Shown: positions 46,855 through 62,758 of the stretch, in pieces
How positions within the stretch are numbered: the stretch's first letter is position 1
Layout: each line of letters starts with the position of its first letter
Notes under the pieces: generated by a model
Told to the model about the DNA's origin: nothing
Seen by the model: the letters and a program-made list of their open reading frames with translations, nothing else
Databases searched by the model: none
From: Paulownia fortunei
Lineage: Eukaryota; Streptophyta; Magnoliopsida; Lamiales; Paulowniaceae
Direction: 5' to 3'
Assembly (NCBI GenBank): GCA_019321725.1
Contig: CM033122.1
Location: 2,108,001-2,172,000 of the forward strand
DNA length: 64,000 nt
Translations under genes and position numbers: made by a program

Positions 46855-49800
46855 CTAATTGATGCCATTTGAGTTCTCAGTAGAATCTTTCATTGCCTCC
46901 GCAGTCATTAGAGCAACCACAGCTTTGTGGACAGCTAAATCTGCTCTATAGAGCAACCTTTGAGCATTCTCCCTCTTGAGCTTAGCCATGTTAAGTGCAT
47001 GCTGTGCCGCACCTGATGCATCACGTAATCGAAACTCGTGAAGATCTGAACTATCCAACTGCTTGAACACTTGCCTATGGGGTCCTTCAAAATAGGGGTG
47101 CCTCTGACTGGACAATTCAGGCAGACCCATGTTCCACTGCTGAACTCCATTTCTGTTCCCTGTTGTTCTCTGGTTGTAGGACATCATCTGTTGGTTCTGA
47201 AAAGAGGGGTATGATTTAAGCTTCTTGGGCTTGTTCTTATAAACCTTTGGGTTACCTTTCCACTCAGACACATCAGTACTCAATGAGAAATGCGCATCTC
47301 GTGGAGACAATATCCTTGTTGAAGGGTGGAGTGATGGTGAAACATCAGAAGAATCATGTATACTGCTTGCATATAACACTTTCTCATCTCCAAAAGCATG
47401 CCCATTTGATCTTCTCCCTGCCATAGTGGATTGATACTAGGTAACGAAACTAGAAAGAAAAATAGATTTATAAAAGAAGAAAGGAACAGAAAAATAACAA
47501 ATGACAATGTGGTAAACATCATAACAATTGTGATTGGAAAGAATTGAACACTACCAAAAACAAGAAAACTGTCCTGATCCCCCGAGGAAGCATGGTGGTG
47601 TCCAGAAACTGAAAGTTTCCTGTGAGACCGTTGTTTTGAACCCTTGTTAGGAACATCCAAGCCCCGTGGTTTTAAGCAGAAAGCAAACATGGGTGGTTTT
47701 TCAGGAGGAGGAACCTTCTCCTGACTACCAACAGAAACGGCATAATTGCCTCGAGCAACACTATGCTCCCACTCCTTCTGCTGTTGTTGATACCTCTCCC
47801 ACGGAGGAGGCTGAGTACAAGACAGTGATCGCACTGAATCACACAAGTCTAGGAGAAACAAATAGAGAAGACTATATATCTATAATGAACGACAATGCTA
47901 TGATAAAATACAGCTATAGACATAAGGCTGCTATGGACACAAAGTAAATATGAATGTAATTTCCTAATAATTGCCTTCAGACTACAGTTAACATTATTGC
48001 TCAGCAATCAACTAGATTGATTGGATGAATAGTATCTTGTTATGTAACTTCCCAATAGAAAAACAGACACAAATGCGTGCACACATAAACTGATGCAACA
48101 GAGAACAGGTTACTGAGGTAGAAGAATATTTTCTTCTTTCTTTTTCTTACAAATGAAGATTCTCAATAAATTAACTGAGATGAAAAAAGAGAACAGACCC
48201 AAAAACAATTAGTGAGAAAGATTCAAGCCTCCATGCACCAATAGCCCCACAGCCCCCTCAATCTAGAGACAATTTCACCAAACTAAATTATAAAAATAAG
48301 GGCGTTCATTATTTGAAACAAATTATTTAGGATTAAGCTACCAATCTTATGCCAAAGTTAATTTCTTAGCATTCTCAGGTAATTCTCTCAATGGATATCC
48401 GAATGGACTCTGACGCATGAAACCAAAAAATGGGTCACTAAGATAACATGATTTAGCCATCAAGTTATTTTATGAGTAAGATCATCATCAATTTAGCAAG
48501 CCTACTGAGGTGTTTGGCAAACTAAGCTGGAGCCGCTTTTGAATTGTCCAAATGCAATAATCTTTTTTTTTTTTTTTTGCAAAAGCTACAAAATAGAGCT
48601 TGGCAAACCACAATTTCACAAAATCAATATTTACAAGAATCAATTATTGAACGAAAAGTTTGGCCAACCTCACCCTTAAGCTAGCTATCGACAATTCTTA
48701 TGAGTCTAAGAAATAGTCCAATGAAGACTTTCCAAAAGTAGGTCAGTACTTTTATATCCTTCTCTGGCTAAACATTCAGCCTTATCTGTCAAACAGTGGG
48801 ATAAATAGACCGTAGCTATTGACCAGCTAAGTCTTTAATGTATTTCTGTGTCTGTGACAGAGTAAGAAAGAGGAAACCTCGGGGACGTTAAAATTTGCTA
48901 AATGAGGTTGGGAAAACGTAAGCAAGAGCTACACTCAGTTTTGCAATTATCTGCAGATCACCACCTAACATCATGGGCTTCATTCAGATACATGCAGATG
49001 ATTGTTTTAAGATGATCCATTTGCTCAGTGACTAACAAAATTATACATCGCCTAAAGAAACAAAATACTGACATACAGTAACAAGTCCAAGTATACTGCA
49101 CCTAAGAGGTCAACGTAAAGCATGCATATGTCATAAAGCATTAAACTTTTAAAACAGCCCACAAGTTGTGCACAAATTCTTTACTTTTTTTTCCCTTCTG
49201 GTTAACAATACTCTGGTTCAGATATCAATACCCAAAAAATTGAACATGTTCTTTTCACACTAAAACGAGCAAAGATTATTTAAAGTCTACTCTATTAAAT
49301 TAAATTAATTTATCAAACTTACCCACTAGGTGATATAATATAAGAGGAGAATAATACAAACTTTAAAAGAAAAGCAAACTCATAGTACCTGCAAATGTCT
49401 TATTAAAGGCATGCACATTTTCTCCCTCTTCAGTCGCCAGTGTTTATATATGAGTTTAGCAGCTTCCACAGACCCTATTCCAATCACAAGCTCTTCAATT
49501 TCAGCATCTGTGAACTTGTCACGACGCTGAGCATATGAAACTTTTTCAAACATGTCTATTGCCATTTCCAAAAACTCCTCAGATATCTCTTCATAATTAT
49601 GTTTGTCATTATTTTTGTTTTCCATCAACCACTGTTCATCATCACTATCCATGTCATATAAAATATGGGAGGGATCCAGCGCCATTTCAACATCAGTTTG
49701 AACCTGTCGGAAATACTTTGTAGAATTCCGAACAAAAGGGACTTCAGTTCCATAATCACCGCTTTCCTCAACCAGACGGACTCCAGGGATGGGGATGTTC

Positions 49801-52800
49801 TTCACAGAAGCAGCACGAATATTCCGATTGTAACACTCCTCATGAATCTCCTTGAAAAGCATCCACTGGCTCCGGTCCGGAAACTCCAGTACCCAGTCCT
49901 TTCCCCCTTTCCAGATCATAGCATGTGAGTAGCGGTTAGTTGACCCAGGCTGCAAAATATGTTTAACTTTATATGAATATTTTGTAAACCCAGAAATTTT
50001 GACAGCCAGCCTCCATTCATTATGATCAGCAACTTCCAAGACAATATGTGCCCCGCATTCTCTCCATCCTTTGTCCCCATGGGTGACTAAAACATTTGCA
50101 ACACAAGTTAGCAACTCCAAATTTTTCTGGTTATTCCCAGAACCATCAGATATCTTCTTCAGGCTAGCTCTCCTAATTCGTTTGCAAGGTAGAGATCTCG
50201 AGCTTGGCGTTTTTTGCTTTGTGCTGAGATCATAACCTACAAAAGGCAATGTGTACTGAACCTGAGTGCGTGGCTTCTTCGGTCCATTACTGAATCCACT
50301 GGGCATGAAGTTTGGCTTCCCATCAGGAAATACAGGAGACTGATGTCCAAGAGGGGAAGAAATTGAGCTGCTTCTACCACGTTGCCATGAACTTTTGGAC
50401 CCGGTAGGGTTGGGGTTATGAACAAAGCCATCATGTACATTCCAACCCGCATCAGAGGTCTGTCTGGATATACAACCTTTTCCAGCAAAAGGCATATCAA
50501 CTTGTTCAAAAGATGGAATGTCAACAATCATGCCACCTGATGCGGAATTACTCCTGGGATTGGAGGTTGGATATGTAATGGATGTTGGCATAGATGCAGG
50601 TGCAGATACAACAATCTGTTCATGCTCACACTTGTGTGATTGAGCAGTAATTTCTGGTGCAATTTCAGTAAATTCTTTGAGACAGCCAGCCGTTCCATCA
50701 TCATCTGGATTCCCCTTCTGGACTTTCTCTGTGTTCTCAGCAGCATCGCTTGCCAAGACAACATCCATCCCCAAATCTTGTTGATAACTTGACAAACCCC
50801 TGAAAGCAGGAGCGTCTGCGTCCAATTTTCTGATTTCATGTTCGGTAGTGACATCTTGATCAGCAACTGAGCTGAGCTCAAATTGAGCACATTCTGCAAC
50901 TGGTGGGCCACTATTTTCTGAACTTTCTAGTGAGCACAGTGTACCCTGATGTTGGAGGTTAGCCCAAGCAAAACTATGTTCCATGAGTAACTGGAGATGC
51001 AGATTGAGAAAGAAAGTTGGTGCAGCAGAAAAGGAGAGAGCAAACTGAGGAACTTTTCCAGGCTTTGCAGCCAGACTAAAAGCAGACTGACTCATCCTTG
51101 TATTACAGGCTTCTCTGGAAACACCCATTGGCAAAATACCGGGCTCCAATTTCTTCTTGAAGCCCTGGTAGTGACAGATGTAAAGAGAACCATTGTCAAC
51201 AAAAAGATAGAATCAATGAAATTACCAACTTTACACTCTCTAGCTATCACATAACTAATTAAACAAAAAAGTTCCTCCACCTAACCACCACCAAAAAACA
51301 AAAAATTAATCAAACAAGAAGAAAACAGAATATGGAGTATCTGGGAAAATTCAATTCCATTGACCTTAAAAAGAACATGTCAAAAATAAAATGCTCCCTC
51401 CCTCCACATATAAAAGTCGAAATGTGATTTTAGGGATTTTTTTAAAAGTCCATCTTTGAATTGGCACAAAGGTTTAGATAAAAGTCGAAATGTGATTTTA
51501 GGGAATTTTTAACCTCAAAACTAATGGTTGAGTTGGTGGGAGCCATATAATTACTTTAGGAACATCTTCAGAAAAAGAATTGCAATTGTAGAAAATAAAA
51601 TGTTATTTATGGACATCCCAAAGAGGAAACAAATCATTCATTTGCGGAAATGTGTCAGTGAAAAAAGGGTATACCTCATTTGAGGATAGCTCTAAACCAA
51701 CACGAGGTTTGCATTGCTGAAAACTCCCACATTCAAGTTCCTTTATGTTGCCATATGTGCACTCTGAGACAGGTAGTTGTTTAATGAGAAGACAATGTTG
51801 CAGAATCTTAGATTCCAGGTAAAGCCACTTTGAACTTTGTAGTCTGGAGAAACTGTAAAATGCAAATACATGCTGCTTCCTTAGATCTTGAGCACTAGAA
51901 AGTTGGAACCTTATTGAGGTCACAGGTAATTTCATGTCGCCATTCCAATGTTCATCAGATTGACTGAAGACAGTCAAGATTAGGAAGACAAAGGCTAAAG
52001 CCTGCTTCAGGCAGCCTTCAAATAAGAGAAATCTCAAGCCAAGATTACTATCAATGAAAAGCATCTCCAGGATAACGGCAGGAGACGTAGTCACCACCAC
52101 CCCATGTTGAAGCATAAATATGTCATGAAGCAGCCAGAAAACCCCTATTCCACATGAAAACTCCAGAAATGGTAATACAGGTAGGCAAATCTGGATTCTG
52201 AATTCTTTAGACTCCAGCAACACATCACTTATTCTTAATTCACCTTTATCATCAAATGACCACAGTTGCTTTACAGAGTCCACACAACCATAATAAAACT
52301 TCCCCTCTTTAGTAGTCGGCAAGCTAACCGTAACAGGGCCCGGAGGAGTAACAGTCCATGGAGCACTTCCACTTGCTTTGGCATCTCTAAACACAGAACT
52401 ACCTCCTGCACTTTTCTTCTGATATTTCTTCCTGACATAAACCACATGTTTCCCACTTTGGGAGCTGCGGGTAGTTCCCAGCAGAGATTTATCAACTGTT
52501 CCACAAACAAGTAAATTATCCGCTGATGCAGTTTCACAATCTGGCTTATTTCTAGTTATTTTTGAGTCATCCACATCGCTATTTGAGTTGTCAGTTTTCT
52601 CAGATGAAAATGAAGAGACCAAAGGAATATGCTTTTGTGAAGTCCTCCGTCTTTTCAAAGATTTGGGCAAAGCTTTGACACGTTGAGATTGACTAGCCAG
52701 CCATGACGCAATGGGTTCTGAATCAAGAAAGTTCCCTGTGCAGCTGTCATCCTCTGCTGGTGGAACTGTTTGTCCTATATGTAAATCTTTGTCCCCTCTA

Positions 52801-54206
52801 GACCGTTTTCCAGATTTCGTTTTGTCAGGAACCTCACTAGGGAGAAGCAAGAGTTTGAATTTCTCTTCTTGAAGATTAACCCATTCCTCATCTCTGTCAT
52901 CATATTTTATGTGATGAAGCTTAGTTTCTGAGTGATAATCATTCACAAGGCCATAATACCAACTCTCATCCAATGGCCAAAAGATTTTAATTCTCCGTTT
53001 CAAAACCCAGTTAGGGTCCAAATCTCTGGTAAGAATTTCATAGAAATGACGACGTTTCCTTGACACGCCCTTGGCTTTATCTTCTCTTCTGGGTCTAAGT
53101 GCTCTGCTCTTATCATCAGCAAATGCAGACTCCCCACCACCCAATGACTTCGCCTGTCGACTAAAAGAATCCCGAGCAGATGAAACTGGAAAAGACAATC
53201 CATCAGCCGTCTGAGATACTGAAGATTTTCTCCTTGATGAGAAACCAGTACAACTTGGATCAAATCGAGACGAGAGCATCCTAGCCGCATTCTGTTCGAG
53301 ATTCTCCTCATCATCGTCATCATCATCTACGACATCAATGAAGGGACTATTCGAGACTGAACTACCCACAGAAGGCTCGGATTTCTTAGTTGAGGCTTCA
53401 CCATCTCTACCAACTACTAAATCCTTTTTCTTCCGACTGTTGCTCCGCCGCTTTTTAGGCGATGTATCTCCATTATTTACAAGTAGATTATTTTCTCTCA
53501 CTACATGCGGAACTGAATCTGGCTGACCATTCCTATTTTCCTTAACTTCATCAGTTCCCACCTTCCGCTCTAATTTTACATTTGAACTACTGGAGTTCAC
53601 GGTGGATTTTGAATCTGCCTTCTGCTTTAATTTTGAATTTGAACCAATGATTTTTCCCGCTGATTTCGAATTTGAAACACAATCATTACCTGCAGAAAGG
53701 GTAACTAACCGAACTAATTGGTCATTGGGGCCAGCCTCATCCTCAGATTTAATAACTTTGGCTTTAAATGCTCCCACACGGTCAACAGAATTGGCAAGTC
53801 TCAACGGCTCAGAACCTTGATCACTTCCCAACTTTCTCCGCCCCACAGAACCCCGTGGGCGCTTTGGGATATTAAAAGAACTTCCATTATCATCCAAAGC
53901 TAACGAGATGCCATGCAACCCTTTACTCCTGCCACTCGATTTTTGTCTAAAACCTAGCTCCGATTTCACGTCAATTACATCGTCCTTCCTACTTTTCTTA
54001 GCATCACACTCAAAAGAACTCAAAGGAACCTCCTTTCTACTCTTCCTCTTCTTCTTCTTAACATCTTCCTGGTCATTTTCATCAGAAACTTTCTTCTTAC
54101 TCTCTCCCACTTTAGAAAACCTAGATTCATAAAGGCTCTTGAGATCCAAAGAACGGTTTTTCTTGGGAATTTCAACGCCACCAGACTTCTTTGTACTATT
54201 TTCCAT
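46855..54206 (-). CDS. Enhancer of polycomb-like (EPL) chromatin protein
   Basis: Four coding exons: 54206-51675, 51164-49389, 47810-47555, 47417-46855; 1708 residues. Start ATG 54206 (MENSTKKSG); no in-frame ATG lies just upstream. The N-terminus is lysine/serine-rich. A Tudor/PWWP-like barrel lies near 386-470 (RRIKIFWPLDESWYYGLV...HHIKYDDRDEEWVNL). A conserved plant EPL region follows (FLEFSCGIGVFWLLHDIFML, LEMLFIDSNLGLRFLLFEG, LPVSECTYGNIKEL). The EPL core contains ALDPSHILYDMDSDDEQW, and the tail has LIRHLQ|PPPWERYQQQQ and MAKLKRENAQRLLYRADLA. Family members are scaffold subunits of NuA4-type histone acetyltransferase complexes. The exon 2-3 and 3-4 joins were chosen from the family motifs PPPWERYQQQ and FLVFG|RRSNGHAFGDEK. 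A 5'UTR intron from 54480 to about 54269 is likely. Confidence 0.92.
51394..51510. repeat. Direct repeat and Stowaway-like fragment in EPL intron 1
   Basis: The 25-base phrase beginning AAAAGTCGAAATGTGATTTT occurs at 51412-51436 and 51481-51505 (period 69). Just before it lies GCTCCCTCCCTCC, which resembles the CTCCCTCCG-type ends of Stowaway MITEs. No matching far end was found, so it is at best a remnant. Confidence 0.4.
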
Positions 54207-54481
54207 CAACAATCCCTCAGTCCAATCACCCCAACACAATCCCCCTTATTTACATGTCCCATTCAGATCTGCCACCACAAGTCCACACCAAAAAAATAAC
54301 AAATAACCATAAAAAAAAACCCACCAAATTGTCATCAATTATACCAAAAAGCAACTCATTTCTCAAAACAAAGCCGATTTGATAACATCAATCAAGAAAA
54401 AACACGAAAACAAACGCAAACATACACATAAATTACACATGCAAGCATGTAATTCAGTTATATACACGCATAAATTATACC

Positions 54482-57038
54482 TGCAATCAGAATTATGGTG
54501 ACCACGTCATCGGAGAAGTGAGGATCGAGCATGAGAAGGGTTTCAATTATAGCGGAATTGGAGAAAGGGAATGAGAGAAATTCAGCTTTGATTTGAAGCC
54601 CTAATTTGATTCACTGTTTTTCTTTTTCTTTTTATTTTTTCAAAACCTTATACTGTCTTTTTATTTTTTTCCCTTTTTTAATCTAGAGAGAGAAAGATAA
54701 AATGCTTAGGGTTTGCTTTTTTTGTTAGAGGACAAAATGAGTTGGTATCAAAGTATTTACGAAAAATTTCAGGGCGAAATTTGTGAATTTAAGGAAAAAA
54801 ATATTAGCCGTAGGATTTCCCCTCGGCGGTGGAGATTTGTGGGTGGGTGGTTGGAGCCCTAACATAATTAGATAAATATCAAGTGCTTCGATTCAAATCC
54901 AACGACAGATAATTGCATTTCTACACGTGGAGGACTAGATTTGAGGGCTTTGTTTCGAAACTGTTCGACTTTTAAACTCCAGCAAATGCTGATGCGGTAT
55001 TGAGGAAAGGTTAAAAATAATTTTTCCTTTTCTAGTGTGTTGTTTGACCCTGGAAGACGGAAAAACTACAGAACTGCCATCGCACTTTCAAATTGAGGGA
55101 AATTTGTGACGCGCCAATGTGGACAAACAGAACCAAGCGCCTTGAGTAGGAAAAAATTTTCTACTCGCTTCCTGGCGCTGACACATTATGTCGGTGGGAT
55201 TTGGCTTACGCAAATGTCTGACGTCGTGGTAGAGAGTGTATTTCACGAGCTTGGGGGGGGTGGGCCGGTGGCGGTCTGGGTGCAGTGACGTAGTCAAGTG
55301 TACGAGGAAAAGATCTTAAAAGAAAAAAAAAAGGAATTCTTGCAAATTCAAGTAAAATTGATGAACAGCACACTCATCTATCATAAAAAATGAAAAATGA
55401 CCATCTAAAAAAATTATATCTTATTTTTCACAATAACCACATTGGTCAAGTTTAGAAAAGTTGTGTTATTTAATTTTTTTTATTGTGATATTTCATTTAT
55501 TTTTTTATTTATTAAGATATATCAAAAAAAATCGATGATAACTAAATTACTAATACAATATGGTAATTTGATTACATATATGATGTATCCAATCCAAGCG
55601 TGTTGATAATGTGAGATTGTTGTTAAGAGAAACTTGGATGTGAAGTTATTTCCGAAGACAATTTTAATTTTGGAACACATTGTTCTTTTTGTTTCTCTTA
55701 CTTAAGGGGTGATTATAAAATTTAAAAAATCATCTAAATCCCTTTACACCGCATCGTTTATACTAATTTTGTACATGAACCATAATTTAAAAATTAAAAT
55801 AAAAACCGCATCACTTGGGCAATGTGGCAGGATTTGGAAGAAGTGCACCGCTCAAACCGCCGGTGACCGTCCACTTAATGTTAAGTAGGTACCCAACCTC
55901 ACTCCTCTTGGCCTTCAAGTTCAACATTCATTTGTATGTCCTAGCTGGTGGATAGATGAGGGTTGCTAATGATTAGTAGCTTCCCTTGCTCGTTTGGGTG
56001 AGATAATTAACATTTTTGAATGAAATTATTAGGAGTTCATTCATTTTTTCATTTTTCTTGTTTTATATTACATTGCAAGAAAAAATAATATAGTAAAATC
56101 ATTCAGTAAGTTTCATTTTTTGCAGGTAAAAATTGGTTAACAATGATAATAGATAATAAAATTCTTATATGCAAGTTAATAGAATTTTGATCTCCTTTCA
56201 TTCTAACTAAGATATATGTTGCTCTTTTGCCTCAAGTACAAAAGTTTGCATATAATTATGCCATTACCATCAATTAAGTGCACATAATTATTTATGAACA
56301 ATAATGCAATCAAAAAATTTAACCTTAGCAGGGAAATTGAATTTTTTCTACAGAAAAATAGCAAAAGAACATTTTCAACGAAATGAAAAACAATTTTTGT
56401 TATATTTAGAAAGACAAACTTTAAAAAATTAATAAATATACATAAACTTATATGTTTATAGAGTTAAGGAAGAACAACTATACCTACTAGCTCCCTCCTC
56501 CGTCAATGCTTATAGATCAAAAAACTCGAGTCATTTACTTTTTAGTGATGATTCAGAGCCAAATTCCTTTTTTGACAACAATACAATAAGCGAATGTTAA
56601 TTTTTAAAAAACAAAATCAATCCTAGAGAACCACTATCATATACTATTGTTTCATGGGATTTTACCAGACAATCCCACAACTGCCCAAGAATCACACTTG
56701 TTTCATGTGGTACCCCTAGGCACAATTTCTAGACAGGAAATGCGATCACAAGGATCTTCCTCTACTTTTCCATAATCTTATTTTAGGCAACTTCAGTTCA
56801 GTGAAATACGGAGGCCTCTAAAGTAGAAAAACTTGTACCAACATTCATAGGCATAACTAACACCAGTGACATCAACCACTTTGAACAAATAAAAGCACAC
56901 AAAAAATCATCTCAGCGAAAAATAAAAAATATGGAAGTAAAATGGACTTGTCTATTGATGAAATTCTACAAAACTTTGGGCAAAGAGACAAAAACAAATG
57001 AAACCACATAGATCATAAGGTCAGATACTGCTCTCAAC
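54482..57038. other. EPL promoter side, intergenic DNA and RPL11 3' side
   Basis: The EPL 5'UTR exon is probably 54481 to about 54640. A reversed telo-box-like TTAGGGTTT lies at 54706-54714. From 55280 to about 56950 the DNA is AT-rich and shows no gene. The final 100 bases or so would be the RPL11 3'UTR. Confidence 0.5.
55136..55189. repeat. Imperfect hairpin
   Basis: AGCGCC...GAGTAGGAAAA and TTTTCTACTC...GGCGCT pair across a very short loop, with one bulge per arm. The arms are visible by eye. It could be a chance or repeat-derived structure. Confidence 0.5.
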
Positions 57039-59094
<2,056 letters not shown>

Positions 59095-59185
59095 GGCGAC
59101 ACGGTGGTTGGCGGTGGAGGCGCGGCGGCAGGAGGTTTTGTGGGAAAATAAGTTGCAAGCCCTGTTATGAAGTGAAAAGGGAGTG

Positions 59186-59196
59186 AGCTAGGGTTT
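59186..59196 (-). promoter_or_regulatory. Telo-box (AAACCCTA) upstream of RPL11
   Basis: Minus strand AAAACCCTAGC, about 92 bases before the start codon. Telo-boxes are typical of plant ribosomal protein and translation-related promoters. The match to AAACCCTA is exact. Confidence 0.75.
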
Positions 59197-59199
59197 TCA

Positions 59200-62100
59200 T
59201 GTGTGTATGGTTTTGGATGCGAATGTCAAATATGCCCCTAGAATGTCTTTTTTTTTTTTTTTTTTTTTAAGTTGTGCCCCTAGAATGTCGATTGTCAATT
59301 TTTTTCTGGTAAATAAATAATCTTCAAAAATAAAACATAAACTATTATGCCCACGACTTTGGCGTTGAGGGAGTGTAAATTTTAAATCAATTTAATCCAG
59401 AAAAATACGTTTTTCAAGGCTAGTTTAAAGTTCAACATATGATATAACTAGTAATTACGTTTAAGTTTGATATAAATGATAAATGAACATGTTTGAATAA
59501 ACTTTAATTAGGTAAATATTAATTAAATTTAATTAAAATCTAGAGCTAATCTTGAATAAAACTTAAATATCAAAAGATAGGGTATAATAGTTTGATTTAT
59601 TATGTCAGTAAATTAAACTTAGACGAATTTTCTATGACTGGAATTGTTCTAAAAAATAACTAGATTCGTTTATTCAACCTTCTTGTAATTGAAAATAAAA
59701 ATGGTCCAAATAACTAATATATGAAAAGTTTCCACATGGATACGTAATTTTGAAAGCTTTTTATATCACTAAGTTAAACGTAAAATTTCTTTTTTCTTTT
59801 GGTAGTTCGTATAATATATTGTCTAATAAAATAGTTGTGCATTTGATTTGATAATTAGATTAAATCAAATTATAATTTTTTATCATTAAGACAAATACAT
59901 GCATAATGCATTGCAAATATTCTTTTAGAAATGACTACTGATTATGTACTTGTTTTGTTGCCTTCGAAAAGCCTTGTACATACATTATAGGACGTTTTGG
60001 GTTAAAATAACAAATATAAAATACTAGTTTAGATACCATAATTACTCCTTGTATTACTTGATGTAAAAAATATATAGAGTATTTTAATTTTGTTAATTAT
60101 TTTCATGGGTCAATAAATAATTTTGTAAGTGGTTTTCTCCCTCCCACGTTTCCATATACATTTAATCAACACAATACTAATTGAAGAGTAATCTTCAAGT
60201 GTTAAACGAGAACACGCAACATACTGCAATATTGACAGAAAAAAGTCACATCGTACACGACCAATGGCCCCTAAACAAAATCGAGGATGCATTTTTGGCT
60301 CCACAAAACTTATGTATATATGGAAGAAAGCATTAAAAAAGATGAACAGCTATATTGTGAACTGTAGATGCTACATTAGTATATATATATATATATAAAT
60401 AAATGTGTATAAAATATGTGATGAAATATATATTAAATAAATATCATTAATTATAATATATTTTAAACTCTTTTCACACGTTGTAGGTGAGTCAGGGATA
60501 TGCACATTGGCAAGTAGCATATGAGCAGTGGGTTAGTTTGAAGATTTTAGAGTAAATAGTACGTCACTTCTTAAATTTGATCATTTTAACACATTTATTA
60601 TAAAAATAAAATCTAAACATTTTGTCCAATTAAACTCAATCATTTTGGCAATTTTACTTTTCAAAAGTAAATTTTAAATATTTTATTTCATCAACTTATA
60701 TTTATTATAATACTTTGTTTCAAATTTCATTTTCAAATCAAATTCTTATATCAGTCACAACATCGTGTTTTTTTTTCCATCTTTCCGTGCAAAGTGAAAA
60801 ATATATTGTAATATTTTTTATTATTATCAATAATGAAGGCACGATAAATTGTGATATTTTTACTGTAAATAATTATGATATTTTTATTAATTATACTACG
60901 ATCGATCTTATTTATCGTAAAATTATTATCATTTATCACGTTTTTACCATTGATAATAATGATAAAAAAATATAATGATATTTTATTTTTTAGTTTTTTT
61001 TATGGAACTATATAGAAAAAATGCACGGCAGCTCACGAGGAACATTTGGATGAAATTTAATTTTAAATTGACATTTAATGGACAAAATGTTCTGATAAAT
61101 ATAATTTAGAGGACAAAATACTTCAAATTTAATTTTATGGGATCCCCATCACCAATTTTTCTTTTTTTCTTTTTTCTTTTTACTTTTGGTAATCATTTAG
61201 TCCTCTTATGTGTATAAATTTGACCGAGACAAAGAGAATCATCAAGAGGTTTTTTATTTTAGTTTGTATATGACTCGAGTATTTTAATTACGGTGCATAG
61301 AAAAAATAAATTAATTGATTGATAATTTTTTAAATTGGATCACATTGATTCGTTCAATCAATCCAATTAAAAATTAATGATCAGTCTAATTCATTTAGTT
61401 ATAAATAATAAAAGTATGATTAAATCATTTTTAACCAGATAAAATTAGATAAACTTACAAGAATCGAAAAATCGATCAGGCCAAAATAACTAGTATTTGG
61501 TATTTTTTTTCAATAAATTTAAAATTAATATTTAATTATATATACATGGTTATTTGAATTTTGCACTTTGTTGAATATAATTTTTAGTTAGTTTTTTTTT
61601 TACCTTTAAAATTTAGTACGTAACAATTAGTTTATTAAATTATCTTTTAGTATAATACAATAATATAATCAATTTTCAGTAGATTGGTCAAATTGATGAT
61701 CGGTAATAAAATGAATTTGGTAATCAATTTAATTGTGAAGACACTAGATTAACAAAGTAGATTGGACATGAATAAATAAGAAATAACATAGAGAAAGTAT
61801 TAATTGTACAAAAAAAAAACTAATTATATACAAAATTAAATGATATATAAATATATACACAGATATTTGTGTATATATATGTACATGCATTTGTGGGAAA
61901 ATAGTATTATCCAAATAAATATTAGTAAAAAAGTTTATAAATAATTAAATATGCAAATTATGACGTCATAAAATGAAATAATGCAATGATATGATTGATA
62001 AACTCAATTAAATTGTATACGAAATAGGGATGTACTGTTATTCCATAGGCTTACTCAAAAATAAAAAATGGGGAAAAAAAATTAAGGCAATGTTTGGTTT

Positions 62101-62580
62101 CATTTTCCCCATTTCATTTTTCTTCTCCCAAGACAAAGATGTATTTGTCATTTGTATTTTGGAAAAATAATTTTTTATTTTATCAAAATATTAATTATTT
62201 ATTATAATATTTTTATTAATTATATATTTTACTATATTTTCACAAACTACACAAGATTGATATGATAACTACAATTAAAATACCATTCAACATACATCAC
62301 ACTATTATTTTTAACAAAATATTCAAATATATTTTTATTTTTACATATTTTTTAATTCCACTTCCAAAAAAATATTTTCACAAAGTAATTTCACCAGAAT
62401 GAACGAAAATAAAATAGAATAAGAATTAGATAAATAGAAAACGGCATAAACATACATGAATCCCTTAGCAGATTGCAATGTCCAAAAAATTATGCGTGTA
62501 GTTGTAGCTGTACAAAAACGCACAACACATGTATACACAATTTTCAGTTTAATCTTCCCCGTTGGATTTTATCACCTTCT
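59200..62580. other. AT-rich intergenic DNA
   Basis: 3.4 kb without a supported gene. It has a poly-T run (about 59250-59270), TA runs and dispersed AT-rich repeat fragments. The stretch near 59425-59530 shares phrases with 18940-19000 in inverted orientation (for example GTTCAACATATG versus ATATGTTCAAC). The SYP3 promoter and leader begin in the last 150 bases or so. Confidence 0.5.
60798..60984. repeat. Imperfect inverted repeat (possible foldback MITE)
   Basis: The left arm (about 60798-60862) and the reverse complement of the right arm (about 60917-60984) follow the same order: AAAATAT, TTTTTTAT, ATTATTATCAAT, ACG-GATAAAT. About 55 bases separate the arms. The arms have diverged with small gaps. 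The lack of any gene and the foldback shape fit a small non-autonomous element, but no target duplication was fixed. Confidence 0.5.
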
Positions 62581-62587
62581 CGCAGAT

Positions 62588-62597
62588 CTAGGGTTTC
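62588..62597 (+). promoter_or_regulatory. Telo-box-like motif before the syntaxin gene
   Basis: CTAGGGTTTC (reverse of AAACCCTAG) lies in the probable 5' leader, about 165 bases before the start codon. Such motifs are frequent near plant transcription starts. Confidence 0.4.
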
Positions 62598-62758
62598 CCA
62601 ATTTCCGGTCATTTTCACTAATTTCAGGGTTTAAGATCGGGCAAAATTTCCCGACGGTCTTGTTCCCCGATCTCTAAATTACTCAATATATCCTGGGTAG
62701 GCAGTTATTTCGTTAAGTCTTTATGTTATTGCGGTGTTGAGAATTTGATCTGAAAAAA

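Noticed and set aside
54880..54910. A tRNA-like TTCGATTCAAATCC segment
   Set aside because: No matching acceptor, D or anticodon stem could be found around it.
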